64,000 nt of DNA. Source: DAINRZ01 sp964634885. GTDB lineage: Bacteria; Bacteroidota; Ignavibacteria; Kapaibacteriales; UBA2268. The stretch covers positions 62,001 through 126,000 of the forward strand of contig CAZWLN010000008.1 in NCBI GenBank assembly GCA_964634885.1. Reading direction: 5' to 3'. Under the pieces are notes generated by a model. The model saw nothing but the letters and a program-made list of their open reading frames with translations, ran no database searches and was not told the origin of the DNA. The first letter of the stretch is position 1. Every line of letters begins with the position of its first letter. This document shows positions 36,601 to 43,623 of the stretch, piece by piece. Made by a program: the position numbers and the translations under genes.

Positions 36601-36666
36601 GGCATGTATTTCTACAAGATTGCAACCGGAGGTAAACTGGTAGTCGGAAAGATGATCAGGCAGTAA
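33640..36666 (+). CDS. Secreted FTP-domain zinc metallopeptidase 4 with T9SS-type sorting domain
   Basis: A 1008-residue member of the array. Signal peptide about 1-30; FTP region with FLSENQKLFCLDVNNIRMVR and GKWYLSFRQYYKG; HEYGH at 434-438, STLHEAIADM, SGAMWDLRE, ADDDDGDLTNGTPH (the usual Asn-Leu-Ala is changed to Asp-Leu-Thr); a jelly-roll-like region (TTLNSPVFDISKLNDIYFKY); and a sorting domain with PNPFSNNVSISY and APGMYFYKI. It has no long tract identical to the other copies, so it has been exempt from the recent exchange. GGGGAG precedes the ATG, and a terminator follows. Confidence 0.87.
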   Translation: MSNFRRIITGGIALLAVFVSGTLCSYSQAKNATANDGYAVPLPAQMDLKTTGLAPVGESVQAQGWKDFTQKNGQWQISVDKVTGAPRCAFGKPIAIAGYDHITGANVEEAALQFLSENQKLFCLDVNNIRMVRKDLVNGKWYLSFRQYYKGIEVLLSRIELRISEKGSVMAFDVEYFKNINISTEPTVSTAQAVSYAGGGISPKAKLDVTMAAGKTFILPVKKSGSVDYHLVYNVNVKPTDKYACYSTFVDAHNGDVVWRYNTVHQASEFYVEGSIKPKTPTDNEVVMPFAEMYVTVGGTQYTSDENGKVACNVSSSTQVQATFTGPWINVLGEQTTISSYNGPLVSGTVVFDDKNSHIYERNMFYHANYIHDFYKKLDPQMTCMDRQMAVILSYKYEQYYGGANAYSSRDTICFVNVQMSDSRLAGGPAVLFHEYGHSINTLFYEDKGIYEGMESSTLHEAIADMTAGFLLDEPRIGIGTTTKDPEDFIRNLKNTAIYPDSLVGEGHSDSRILSGAMWDLREMTSLDLVQKLSHFARYGLPDDENTGVVFYKWLIETLIADDDDGDLTNGTPHSNEIKKAFDNHHIGTSLYFRNNFSHTPYEDTQSIASPYAIDFNFGQGVPILGYPDSAVVSYRIVKNGVPSPYYTVPATSQVNSLQYSSAIPQQDKFTIINYFIKVYTYGSTEPTVFGSGSENQPYMFMIGYNRAFYDSFEGEDNDWENGSDEDNASVGLWEKGEPFEIDLERMDRDIIKPGTNHTEGGNYLFSTGLTGVPEDKKNNLFYIFAYLIPDGITTLNSPVFDISKLNDIYFKYYLWFKQYIYYLQDADFVPKLETQLSNDGGNTWVTVYDDSSEGIAAWEKKIIHFTDYLPKTNQCMIRFKYHTMEGYMGFPAVLASASVDDFEILTADNKQDAEDDGSVLNPLPVWPNPFSNNVSISYTSDIDARSVLTISNLQGETVFTKEISSSAGQNTCTWDGKDNSNAATAPGMYFYKIATGGKLVVGKMIRQ

Positions 36667-36700
36667 CTCTGTTAATCAGATTTTTTGAATATATAATAAA

Positions 36701-36731
36701 AGAGGCGGTTTTCGGATCGCCTTTTTTTTTT
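36701..36731 (+). terminator. Rho-independent terminator after peptidase 4
   Basis: AGGCG (36703-36707) pairs with CGCCT (36718-36722), followed by a long T-tract. It separates the peptidase array from the sigma 2 operon. Confidence 0.8.
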
Positions 36732-36822
36732 GCATAAATTGCCTTCATATTGAAAATTTCCTGTTACCTTTTAACTAAAAAAACCGTCAACTGTATTAGA
36801 GAGATTGTTAAAAAAGGAAATA

Positions 36823-37410
36823 ATGGCAGATTTTGATAAATATAGCGATAGAGAACTGGCAGAAACAATAAGGAAAGACAGCCCATTGTGCGACAAAGCC
36901 TTTTTTGTCCTGTACAGCCGCTATTCGGAACAGTTGAATGCATTCTGTAAGTTCAAAGCTGCCTGCGACAGGGACGCCGAAGAAGTATTCCAGGATACAT
37001 GGGTGCGCTTTCACAGGTCTGTCGTCGAAGGGCGTACGCCCGATTCGGTTCCGGCTTATCTCTATACAATTGCCCGCAATCTTTGTGTTGACCGCTACAG
37101 GACAGGCAGGCCCAACGCCATGATTCCCATGGATACCATAGACCTGGAAAAGATTGCCGTTCCTTTCAACCTTCAGGGACAGATAGAAAAAGACGACCTC
37201 CTGTCGATTGTCTCGATTGCCGTAAACAACCTCGACGATAAATACAAAGAACCTTTTGTCCTGCAATGGTTCGGCGGCCTGTCTTTCCCAGAAATAGCGG
37301 AAATAATGGGTGAGACGACAGGGTGTGTCAAGATGAGAAGCCACCGTGCCATGAATGAATTGATCAGAATTTTGAAACCATATATAATTGAAGTGTCAAA
37401 GGAGCAATAG
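36823..37410 (+). CDS. ECF-type RNA polymerase sigma factor (sigma 2)
   Basis: A 195-residue ECF sigma factor paralogous to sigma 1. Region 2: FVLYSRYSEQLNAFCKF, DAEEVFQDTWVRFHR and IARNLCVDRYR. Region 4: LDDKYKEPFVLQWFGGLSFP, then EIMGETTGCVKMRSHRAMNE. Start ATG 36823 is preceded by AAGGAAA; an upstream TTG at 36805 is unlikely. The anti-sigma gene starts two bases after its stop, indicating translational coupling. A weak AACT-N14-CTGTA lies upstream at 36773-36795, only partly like the motif seen at the peptidase genes. Confidence 0.93.
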   Translation: MADFDKYSDRELAETIRKDSPLCDKAFFVLYSRYSEQLNAFCKFKAACDRDAEEVFQDTWVRFHRSVVEGRTPDSVPAYLYTIARNLCVDRYRTGRPNAMIPMDTIDLEKIAVPFNLQGQIEKDDLLSIVSIAVNNLDDKYKEPFVLQWFGGLSFPEIAEIMGETTGCVKMRSHRAMNELIRILKPYIIEVSKEQ

Positions 37411-37412
37411 CC

Positions 37413-38570
37413 ATGTCAGATATAGGCCAATTCACAGATTTCATCAAAGGCAGCCTGGATGCGGATTCGGAACAGGCGTTCTTTGACATGCTCGCTGCCG
37501 ACGGAGGATTGAGGACGGAGTTCAGGACTTTCCTGTCGATTGCAGATTCCGTCAGGAACAACCGCAAAGCCTTTGCTCCTTCGGCTGCACTCACGGCTTC
37601 TGTTTTCAGCGCTGTCGGAATGGCCCTTCCAGTTGCTGCACACTCCGGCCCTGAACCTGTTACACGGGGCGGAATCTTTGCTTCGAAGGCCGTAACGATT
37701 GTTTCGACTTCCTTCATTACTCTTCTGCTTTCCCTGGGCATTGCCTATTATCTGTTCGACGGGATGAAACAAGCTGCTGTTACTGTCGAAAGCCCGGCAG
37801 TGTCTGTTTCCGGCACGGTATTACCTGTGATCGGGAGTATTGCCTCAGACAGAGGCGCCGCAACAGAAAAAGCGCCGGAAAGGGTGATTGTTAAATATGT
37901 TCTGGTAAAAGATGAGCCTACGGGGCAGACAGCTGCAGCCCGAAACCAGGCTGCCCCGGATGATGGTAATCCTGCAATGCTTACCGTCAGTGAACCGGGA
38001 AGGCCGATTGTCTTAAAAAACATTATTAATATACCCCAGGTCAGGGATTATCCTTCGAACACAATGAAAACGGCAGAAAATGATATGCTCCGGGGCCTGG
38101 CGGTGGAATTTTCCGGCAATGCATCATGGAACCTGCCCGAAGGTATAATGACAGATAATTATTCGGCTTTCCACAACATGAACCTGGCTGTTACGTACAA
38201 ATTCAACGAGAGCCTGAAAGCCGGCGCCGGAGTCAATTGTGAGTCTTTCTATGCCGAATATGAAGGGACCGATCCCGACGGTTCTACATACCTCATCAGG
38301 CAGCAGCCCGAATTCATCTCTTATGATGTTTTTGTGAGATACTTTCCTTTCGGCCAGTCAGGGCTGTCACCTTTCGGACAGATGGGTGCCGCCATCAATC
38401 AGGGAGGCTTTGTCCTCCGGCCTTCCTTGGGATTGGAATACTTTACTACTCATGAAATTTCACTGTTTGGGGCAGTCGAATACAATTGCTTCTGGTATCA
38501 ACACCAGGGCATTGCCAAAAGCCCTTCTTCAAAAATTAACCTGAAATATGGTATATCCTATAATTTCTAA
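37413..38570 (+). CDS. Anti-sigma-like protein fused to a C-terminal beta-barrel domain (module 2)
   Basis: The 385-residue protein matches module 1 in design. Residues 1-75 are a helical domain (FIKGSLDADSEQAFFDMLAA) without zinc ligands; 93-114 (SKAVTIVSTSFITLLLSLGI) a membrane helix; 115-225 a linker; 226-385 a beta-rich domain beginning LRGLAVEFSGNASW and ending NLKYGISYNF with a terminal phenylalanine. The first strand aligns with LEGVVLEFRGLSNF of module 1. The barrel could sense assembly state of the outer membrane or a ligand and pass the signal to sigma 2. The linker is shorter than in module 1, so spanning the periplasm is less certain. Coupled to the sigma 2 gene (2-bp gap). Confidence 0.82.
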   Translation: MSDIGQFTDFIKGSLDADSEQAFFDMLAADGGLRTEFRTFLSIADSVRNNRKAFAPSAALTASVFSAVGMALPVAAHSGPEPVTRGGIFASKAVTIVSTSFITLLLSLGIAYYLFDGMKQAAVTVESPAVSVSGTVLPVIGSIASDRGAATEKAPERVIVKYVLVKDEPTGQTAAARNQAAPDDGNPAMLTVSEPGRPIVLKNIINIPQVRDYPSNTMKTAENDMLRGLAVEFSGNASWNLPEGIMTDNYSAFHNMNLAVTYKFNESLKAGAGVNCESFYAEYEGTDPDGSTYLIRQQPEFISYDVFVRYFPFGQSGLSPFGQMGAAINQGGFVLRPSLGLEYFTTHEISLFGAVEYNCFWYQHQGIAKSPSSKINLKYGISYNF

Positions 38571-38581
38571 GAATAAACAAT

Positions 38582-39040
38582 ATGAATAACAAAATTAAAA
38601 TATTGGCAATGATGATCCTGGTTCCCCTGGTTTTCAGTTGTTCGGACATGATCGACTGCGGCAAATATGAAAAGGATTACATTGACAAAATGATGAGCCC
38701 TGCCGATTCGCTCATGTGCCTGGAGTTTGGTGAAGGCGACTTCGGCAGCCTGAAGATGAGTTCGGTATTTACAATTTTCCTGAAAATTACAAACAAGTCC
38801 GACAGCCATACAATAACTGTCTATTCGCTGAAACAAAAGAATACCACCGGCCTGTTTTTATACAGCTATCCACATGGCATGCCTTTTACCGTCAGTCCGG
38901 GTGAAGATACGGAACTGACCGAGAAAATTGCTGCGAAATGTATTGCCGATGTGTTTGACACAGACTATTATTATGATACCTTAATAGTTAATGAAAACGA
39001 GAACTTTTACATACCGGTAAAAGTAAAGATAAGATATTGA
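38582..39040 (+). CDS. Small lipoprotein with Ig-like domain
   Basis: A 152-residue lipoprotein with a clear lipobox (LVFSC) after a hydrophobic core (residues 6-20). The mature part looks like one beta-sandwich (FTIFLKITNKSDSHTITVYS, PFTVSPGEDTELTEKI), loosely like DUF1573 or other Ig-like domains but without GSCGC. It begins 11 bp after the anti-sigma 2 stop and so may be the third gene of the sigma 2 operon, perhaps an envelope partner of the barrel protein. No function is known to me. Confidence 0.72.
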   Translation: MNNKIKILAMMILVPLVFSCSDMIDCGKYEKDYIDKMMSPADSLMCLEFGEGDFGSLKMSSVFTIFLKITNKSDSHTITVYSLKQKNTTGLFLYSYPHGMPFTVSPGEDTELTEKIAAKCIADVFDTDYYYDTLIVNENENFYIPVKVKIRY

Positions 39041-39113
39041 TTTCCCGGGATTGATATAGACAAAATTCAAGATTGTAATTAAATTATGTAATATTTATAA
39101 TAAGGAGCGTACA

Positions 39114-40751
39114 ATGAAGAAACTGCTATTGTTAAGTGTGATGATCGCCATTACCGCGGCTTCGTCCGGAGTAACGGCACAGGACAAAGAAGGAGACAGG
39201 GTACAACGTAAAGCGACAGGAGTAATCGATGTACAAAAGAATACTGTCAGCAACATTGAACTAAGCCTTGTCAACAACGGTATCCTTGGTTTTAACCCTC
39301 AGACCTCCACCGGAGCTACACTCTGGCCTCGTGGCTCGATGAACCAGTATATCTACGGTTCCGGCCTCTGGTTCGGCGCCAGGAAGATGAATCCCGATAA
39401 ATCCGGACTGTATGATTATGTGGAAATAGGCTATAATCCCAACACCGGACGCTGCTGGTTCGTTCCCGGAATGGTAAAGGACGGAGACAGCGTCAGGGAA
39501 GACCTGGCCGACAAATACAGGTTGTATTTCTCAACCGATTTCAATCAGTCTTCCGGCAAACCGCTGCTCCAGGACGATGGCCCCAATTGGCCGCTGTGGG
39601 TCTCGGACAAAACTAAGAAGTACCAGTACGGTACTTACAAGCATGACTATGTTGCCGATGTCAACAAACGCAATGAAACGAACTACCCCAACGGGCCCCT
39701 GTTTGTTTCCGACGAAGATATTATCAGCATGTACAAAGATACCGACCTGAATGAATTCGACGGCGGCGCTGCAAAACGCAAAGCCCTGGGCTACCCTCTC
39801 GGCCTGCAGATACAGTCCTCGGTCTATTCCTGGAATAATGTTGAGATGAAGGATGTGCTAATCATCAGCGACATCGTCGAGAATACTTCTCAGGACACCC
39901 TGCTCGACTGCTGGGTCGGCGGATTCTATGACATCGACCTCCTTTACTCAACCAATGGCCCGGCCGGAGCTTCCAACGACAGGGCAAAATTCTTCATCGA
40001 GGATGAATCGCTCAATCTTGGTGTGGCATGGACAGAAACAAGCCTGGGAGAAGCTGGGAAAGGCTTTGGCTATATTGGGATTTCATTCCTGGAAACTCCC
40101 GCTGTTGACAAAGATGCGTTCATCAGAAACGACAAACTGATATTTGAACCCACAGAACAACTCGGCCTCAAGACATTTGCCACATGGAATATTGAAGATG
40201 ACCAGAACAGTGACGAAAGGAGATATCAATTTATGTCGTCTATGACCCGCGATGAGGATACCGGCCCCGGCGACAAACGTATGTTCCTGGCTACAGGGCC
40301 TTTCAACATGCGTCCCGGCGACAAAGCAAGAGTAGTATTCGCCATTAACTTCGCCATGCCGGCAAAGGGTGGAGAGGCCGACGGCACACTGGAAGACATT
40401 GAAGGATTCACAGGCAAAGCTGTCTCCGACAAGCCGCAGGTTGCCGAATACAACACTTCTCTGACAGGTAAACTGAAAATGGTTAAGGATAGGTACTATA
40501 ACATACCGGCAGTACTCGGCGCCGAGGATTATACGGCTGTTCCCACTGTCCTTCGCAGCTATCCCAATCCTGCAACGGACAATTTATATATCGACTGTCC
40601 CGACGGCGCTCAGCATTATGAGATTGTCAGCCTCGAGGGCATCAGGGTTGCAACCGGCGAATTCAGCGGCTCAATCGATGTATCGGCGCTTGTTCCCGGT
40701 TTCTACCAGGTGAGGATTGGTAACAATATATCTAAATTCATTAAAATGTAG
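39114..40751 (+). CDS. Secreted T9SS cargo protein of unknown function
   Basis: A 545-residue exported protein with a signal peptide (residues 1-22) and a C-terminal T9SS type A domain (LRSYPNPATDNLYIDC through GFYQVRIGNN and ISKFIKM). The main domain is beta-rich with aromatic motifs such as SMNQYIYGSGLWFGARK and GYNPNTGRCW, a pattern I associate with uncharacterised secreted proteins of Ignavibacteria-like bacteria. AAGGAG precedes the ATG. A strong terminator follows. No catalytic motif seen. Confidence 0.75.
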   Translation: MKKLLLLSVMIAITAASSGVTAQDKEGDRVQRKATGVIDVQKNTVSNIELSLVNNGILGFNPQTSTGATLWPRGSMNQYIYGSGLWFGARKMNPDKSGLYDYVEIGYNPNTGRCWFVPGMVKDGDSVREDLADKYRLYFSTDFNQSSGKPLLQDDGPNWPLWVSDKTKKYQYGTYKHDYVADVNKRNETNYPNGPLFVSDEDIISMYKDTDLNEFDGGAAKRKALGYPLGLQIQSSVYSWNNVEMKDVLIISDIVENTSQDTLLDCWVGGFYDIDLLYSTNGPAGASNDRAKFFIEDESLNLGVAWTETSLGEAGKGFGYIGISFLETPAVDKDAFIRNDKLIFEPTEQLGLKTFATWNIEDDQNSDERRYQFMSSMTRDEDTGPGDKRMFLATGPFNMRPGDKARVVFAINFAMPAKGGEADGTLEDIEGFTGKAVSDKPQVAEYNTSLTGKLKMVKDRYYNIPAVLGAEDYTAVPTVLRSYPNPATDNLYIDCPDGAQHYEIVSLEGIRVATGEFSGSIDVSALVPGFYQVRIGNNISKFIKM

Positions 40752-40777
40752 AAATCACTGGATTATCAGGTTCATTT

Positions 40778-40810
40778 AAGGGCCGGAGCATCATTGTTCC
40801 GGCCCTTTTT
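40778..40810 (+). terminator. Rho-independent terminator after the 39114 gene
   Basis: AAGGGCCGGA and TCCGGCCCTT form a 10-bp GC-rich stem, followed by TTT. It is a textbook terminator. Confidence 0.88.
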
Positions 40811-40916
40811 GCTAAAAAACATCAGGTAATATAATAATCATTACCTTTTATCGGGCCGGTTTTTTTTACTGCTTATTAAAAAAATAAAGAAAAATGAAAA
40901 AAAATCAGTTTTTTTT

Positions 40917-40941
40917 GGAACTTATTTGCATTTTATGTGTC
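40917..40941 (+). promoter_or_regulatory. Candidate ECF-type promoter GGAACTT-N13-GTGTC, OmpA-family operon
   Basis: GGAACTT (40917-40923), the classical ECF -35 form, precedes GTGTC (40937-40941) with AACT to GTGTC spacing of exactly 14, the same as for peptidases 2 and 4. The start of the next gene is about 285 bp downstream, leaving a long leader. Confidence 0.55.
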
Positions 40942-41226
40942 TTTATTAAAAGGAAATGTACAACAGGATGAAAAGTGTAACATTTTTGGGGTAACGATGA
41001 TGGTGGGAAGTGGTACATGCTGCTCGGAGAGAGAAAAAAATCCAGGTAAGAAATTTGAGTATTTACCGGATTTCGAAATTGAATTCCCTTAGATAATTAA
41101 TCTCAGAACAGGCTTGATAGGAGGCTTGTTGTTATATATATAGGATATATTTACGTAAAAAGGAATTTAACGGATAGTTAAACGTAATGATAGAGAGAAG
41201 CTATGGTTGATAATGAATTGCGTTCT

Positions 41227-43620
41227 ATGGTGAAAAGAATATTACTGATCCTGATGCTGGCGCCTCTTGGCTGCTTTGCACAGGAGGACTATCCGGACAG
41301 CCTGATGACCATCAGGCAACCGGGAACTAATTTCGTAAAAGGTATCGGCATTACAGGGAGCTGGAATAATGATTTCCATATCTCCGAATTCACACAGTTG
41401 CCGGGACTGGAAAACTGTTGCCCGAAGTTTAAGAACGGGAGCGGCAGCGGCTTTTCATTGGGACTGACTGTGGATTTCGCTTTGTTCGACAAGCTGAGGC
41501 TTACTTTCATTCCCAATTATACAAGCGGTTCGGGTGAACATCTGTATGATGAAAAGAAAACAATAGGCATCAACGGGACAGAATATAGCGGTGTAATAGA
41601 ACATTCTATAAAAACCTCTTACAGTACCCTGGGGCTGGCAGCCGACCTGGATTATAACATTTGGGAGGGGCTTTTCCTGAGGCTGGGCTTCGAAGCCGGC
41701 TACTATTCCGTTTCTACCTACGAACAGAAAGAAACACTGAAGAAGCCTGAGAATTTCGGTACTTTCGAGAACGGCAGCAGGACTCGCAATAAATACAGCG
41801 GCGACCTGCCCGACGGCAGCAGCTACCGGCTCGGTATCATTGCCGGTGCCGGCTGGGAACTGCCTCTGAACAGGGAAGGCAGCCTCATGCTGATACCGCA
41901 ATTGAATTATTCCTTTGGCCTTACCCCCCTGATTAAGGACTATGACTGGAGTGTCAGTATGCTGGAATTGGGCGCTGCCGTAAGGTACCGTTTCCCTGAC
42001 GGCATTCCGGACACTTCCTACAGGTCATCGCTGAAACTGGACGGTGTCATCGTTAACGCCGAAGGTACAGAGGAGGAGCTTGCCGACATTTCCGTATCCG
42101 ACTACCTCGAATGCGGCGTTCTCAAATCTTCGGCAATCTATCCACCGGCAATCAGGCTGTTACCTGAAGTAATCACCAGGTCTCCTGTGGCACATTACGC
42201 TTTGACTGTCAACCAGGACGGTAAATTAATAAGAAAATATGAGGGCGAAGGCAATGTTCCCGAGTTCTTTGACTGGGACATACCCGGTGATTCGGCGTCC
42301 ATCATCGGCAGCAGGCAGCCGGTCTCTTTTGTGCTGGACATTACCACTACCGACAATGCCAGCCTGACTTCCAATGTCGTTACAACGGGATTTACAAAGA
42401 AGTCCCTCGATATTTCTTCAGATGTTACCTGGGAAGGTTTCAACGACTCTACGAAAAGGGCTTTCAACTTCGACACTCTGGAGATTGCCGAGACGATTTC
42501 CACGAACATGAGGCCCCTGCTGAACTATGTTTTCTTTGACAAGAAATCTTCAAAGATACCTGACCGCTATGAACTGATTGCAAAGGAAGAGGCAGCAGCT
42601 TTCCGCATCGAACAGCTCAAGGAACTGGGTACGATGGATACATATTACAAGATACTGAATATCGTCGGCAGAAGAATGACGGATTACGATACAGCGACGA
42701 TTGTACTGACAGGCTGCAACTCCGACGCCGGAGTCGAGAGCAATGCATTTGCCCTTTCCCGTTCCAGGGCCGAATCTGTAAAGAAATACCTTGTAAGTGT
42801 CTGGGGAATTGCCCCTGAAAGAATAGTCGTGAAAGCCCGGAACCTGCCTCTTACTCCTTCCAAAACCTCGGAGTTCGAATACTACGACGCTGTCAGGGAT
42901 GAAAACAGGAGAGTGGAGATTACGGCCTGGGACTGGAGGATACTCGAACCGGTGGTTACTTTCGACACTCTTCGTTCGATAAGCCCGGAGAATATCAGGT
43001 TCAAGTGTACCACTAACGGCGACGAGGAACTGGAAAGCAGCAAATTCACTGTGTCCGTTGGCAAAAATGAGATACTCTCGGCTCTTGCCAAAGAGTCAAA
43101 CAGCAGCCAGAGTGAACTTAATGTTGTAAGTAAAAGAGACTACATCAGGGAGGATAATAACAGAATTGATTACAGCTACGAAGGCCGTAACAAGAAGGGA
43201 TTTTCCTGTAATGCCAGGGGCTATGTCCCTTACAAAGTGTTCATCAGGGATTCGACCTACGACAGGTACAGCCTCATCCTGTTCGATTTCGACAGTTACA
43301 AACTTTCGGAGGCAAATGACAGGATATCCGAATATATCAACACCCGAATTGTACGCTCTTCTTCGGGCAATATACTGGGTACGGTCGATATTGTCGGTTT
43401 CACCGATGTGATCGGCAGCCAGAACTATAACCTCGAACTCTCGACGAAACGTGCAGAGTCTATATACAAGGACCTGGGGCCTGAAAGCGACAGAATTACA
43501 TACCGGGGCATCGGCGAGGAGAAACCGCTCTATCCAGACATATTCCCCGAAGGACGCTTCTATTCCCGTACAGTCACATTAACAGTTAAGAATCCAGTTG
43601 AACAAAAATCCGGCAGGTGA
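41227..43620 (+). CDS. OmpA-family protein with N-terminal barrel and two OmpA-like regions
   Basis: An exported protein of about 797 residues, starting at ATG 41227 (an in-frame ATG at 41203 lies before the signal peptide). The signal ends near CFAQ. An N-terminal part resembles an outer-membrane beta-barrel (GFSLGLTVDFALFDKLRLTF, then RLGFEAGYYS). A first OmpA-like region follows (LNYVFFDKKSSKIPDRYELI and TGCNSDAGVESNAFALSRSR), then a second, more typical C-terminal one (LFDFDSYKLSEAND, GFTDVIGSQNYNLELSTKRA). OmpA domains bind peptidoglycan, so it could link the outer membrane and cell wall. The next gene starts three bases after its stop. Confidence 0.82.
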   Translation: MVKRILLILMLAPLGCFAQEDYPDSLMTIRQPGTNFVKGIGITGSWNNDFHISEFTQLPGLENCCPKFKNGSGSGFSLGLTVDFALFDKLRLTFIPNYTSGSGEHLYDEKKTIGINGTEYSGVIEHSIKTSYSTLGLAADLDYNIWEGLFLRLGFEAGYYSVSTYEQKETLKKPENFGTFENGSRTRNKYSGDLPDGSSYRLGIIAGAGWELPLNREGSLMLIPQLNYSFGLTPLIKDYDWSVSMLELGAAVRYRFPDGIPDTSYRSSLKLDGVIVNAEGTEEELADISVSDYLECGVLKSSAIYPPAIRLLPEVITRSPVAHYALTVNQDGKLIRKYEGEGNVPEFFDWDIPGDSASIIGSRQPVSFVLDITTTDNASLTSNVVTTGFTKKSLDISSDVTWEGFNDSTKRAFNFDTLEIAETISTNMRPLLNYVFFDKKSSKIPDRYELIAKEEAAAFRIEQLKELGTMDTYYKILNIVGRRMTDYDTATIVLTGCNSDAGVESNAFALSRSRAESVKKYLVSVWGIAPERIVVKARNLPLTPSKTSEFEYYDAVRDENRRVEITAWDWRILEPVVTFDTLRSISPENIRFKCTTNGDEELESSKFTVSVGKNEILSALAKESNSSQSELNVVSKRDYIREDNNRIDYSYEGRNKKGFSCNARGYVPYKVFIRDSTYDRYSLILFDFDSYKLSEANDRISEYINTRIVRSSSGNILGTVDIVGFTDVIGSQNYNLELSTKRAESIYKDLGPESDRITYRGIGEEKPLYPDIFPEGRFYSRTVTLTVKNPVEQKSGR

Positions 43621-43623
43621 TAT

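Noticed and set aside
36773..36795. AACT-N14-CTGTA before sigma 2 as a clear member of the promoter family
   Set aside because: The right half matches only in the TGT core, so it is too weak to list as a site.
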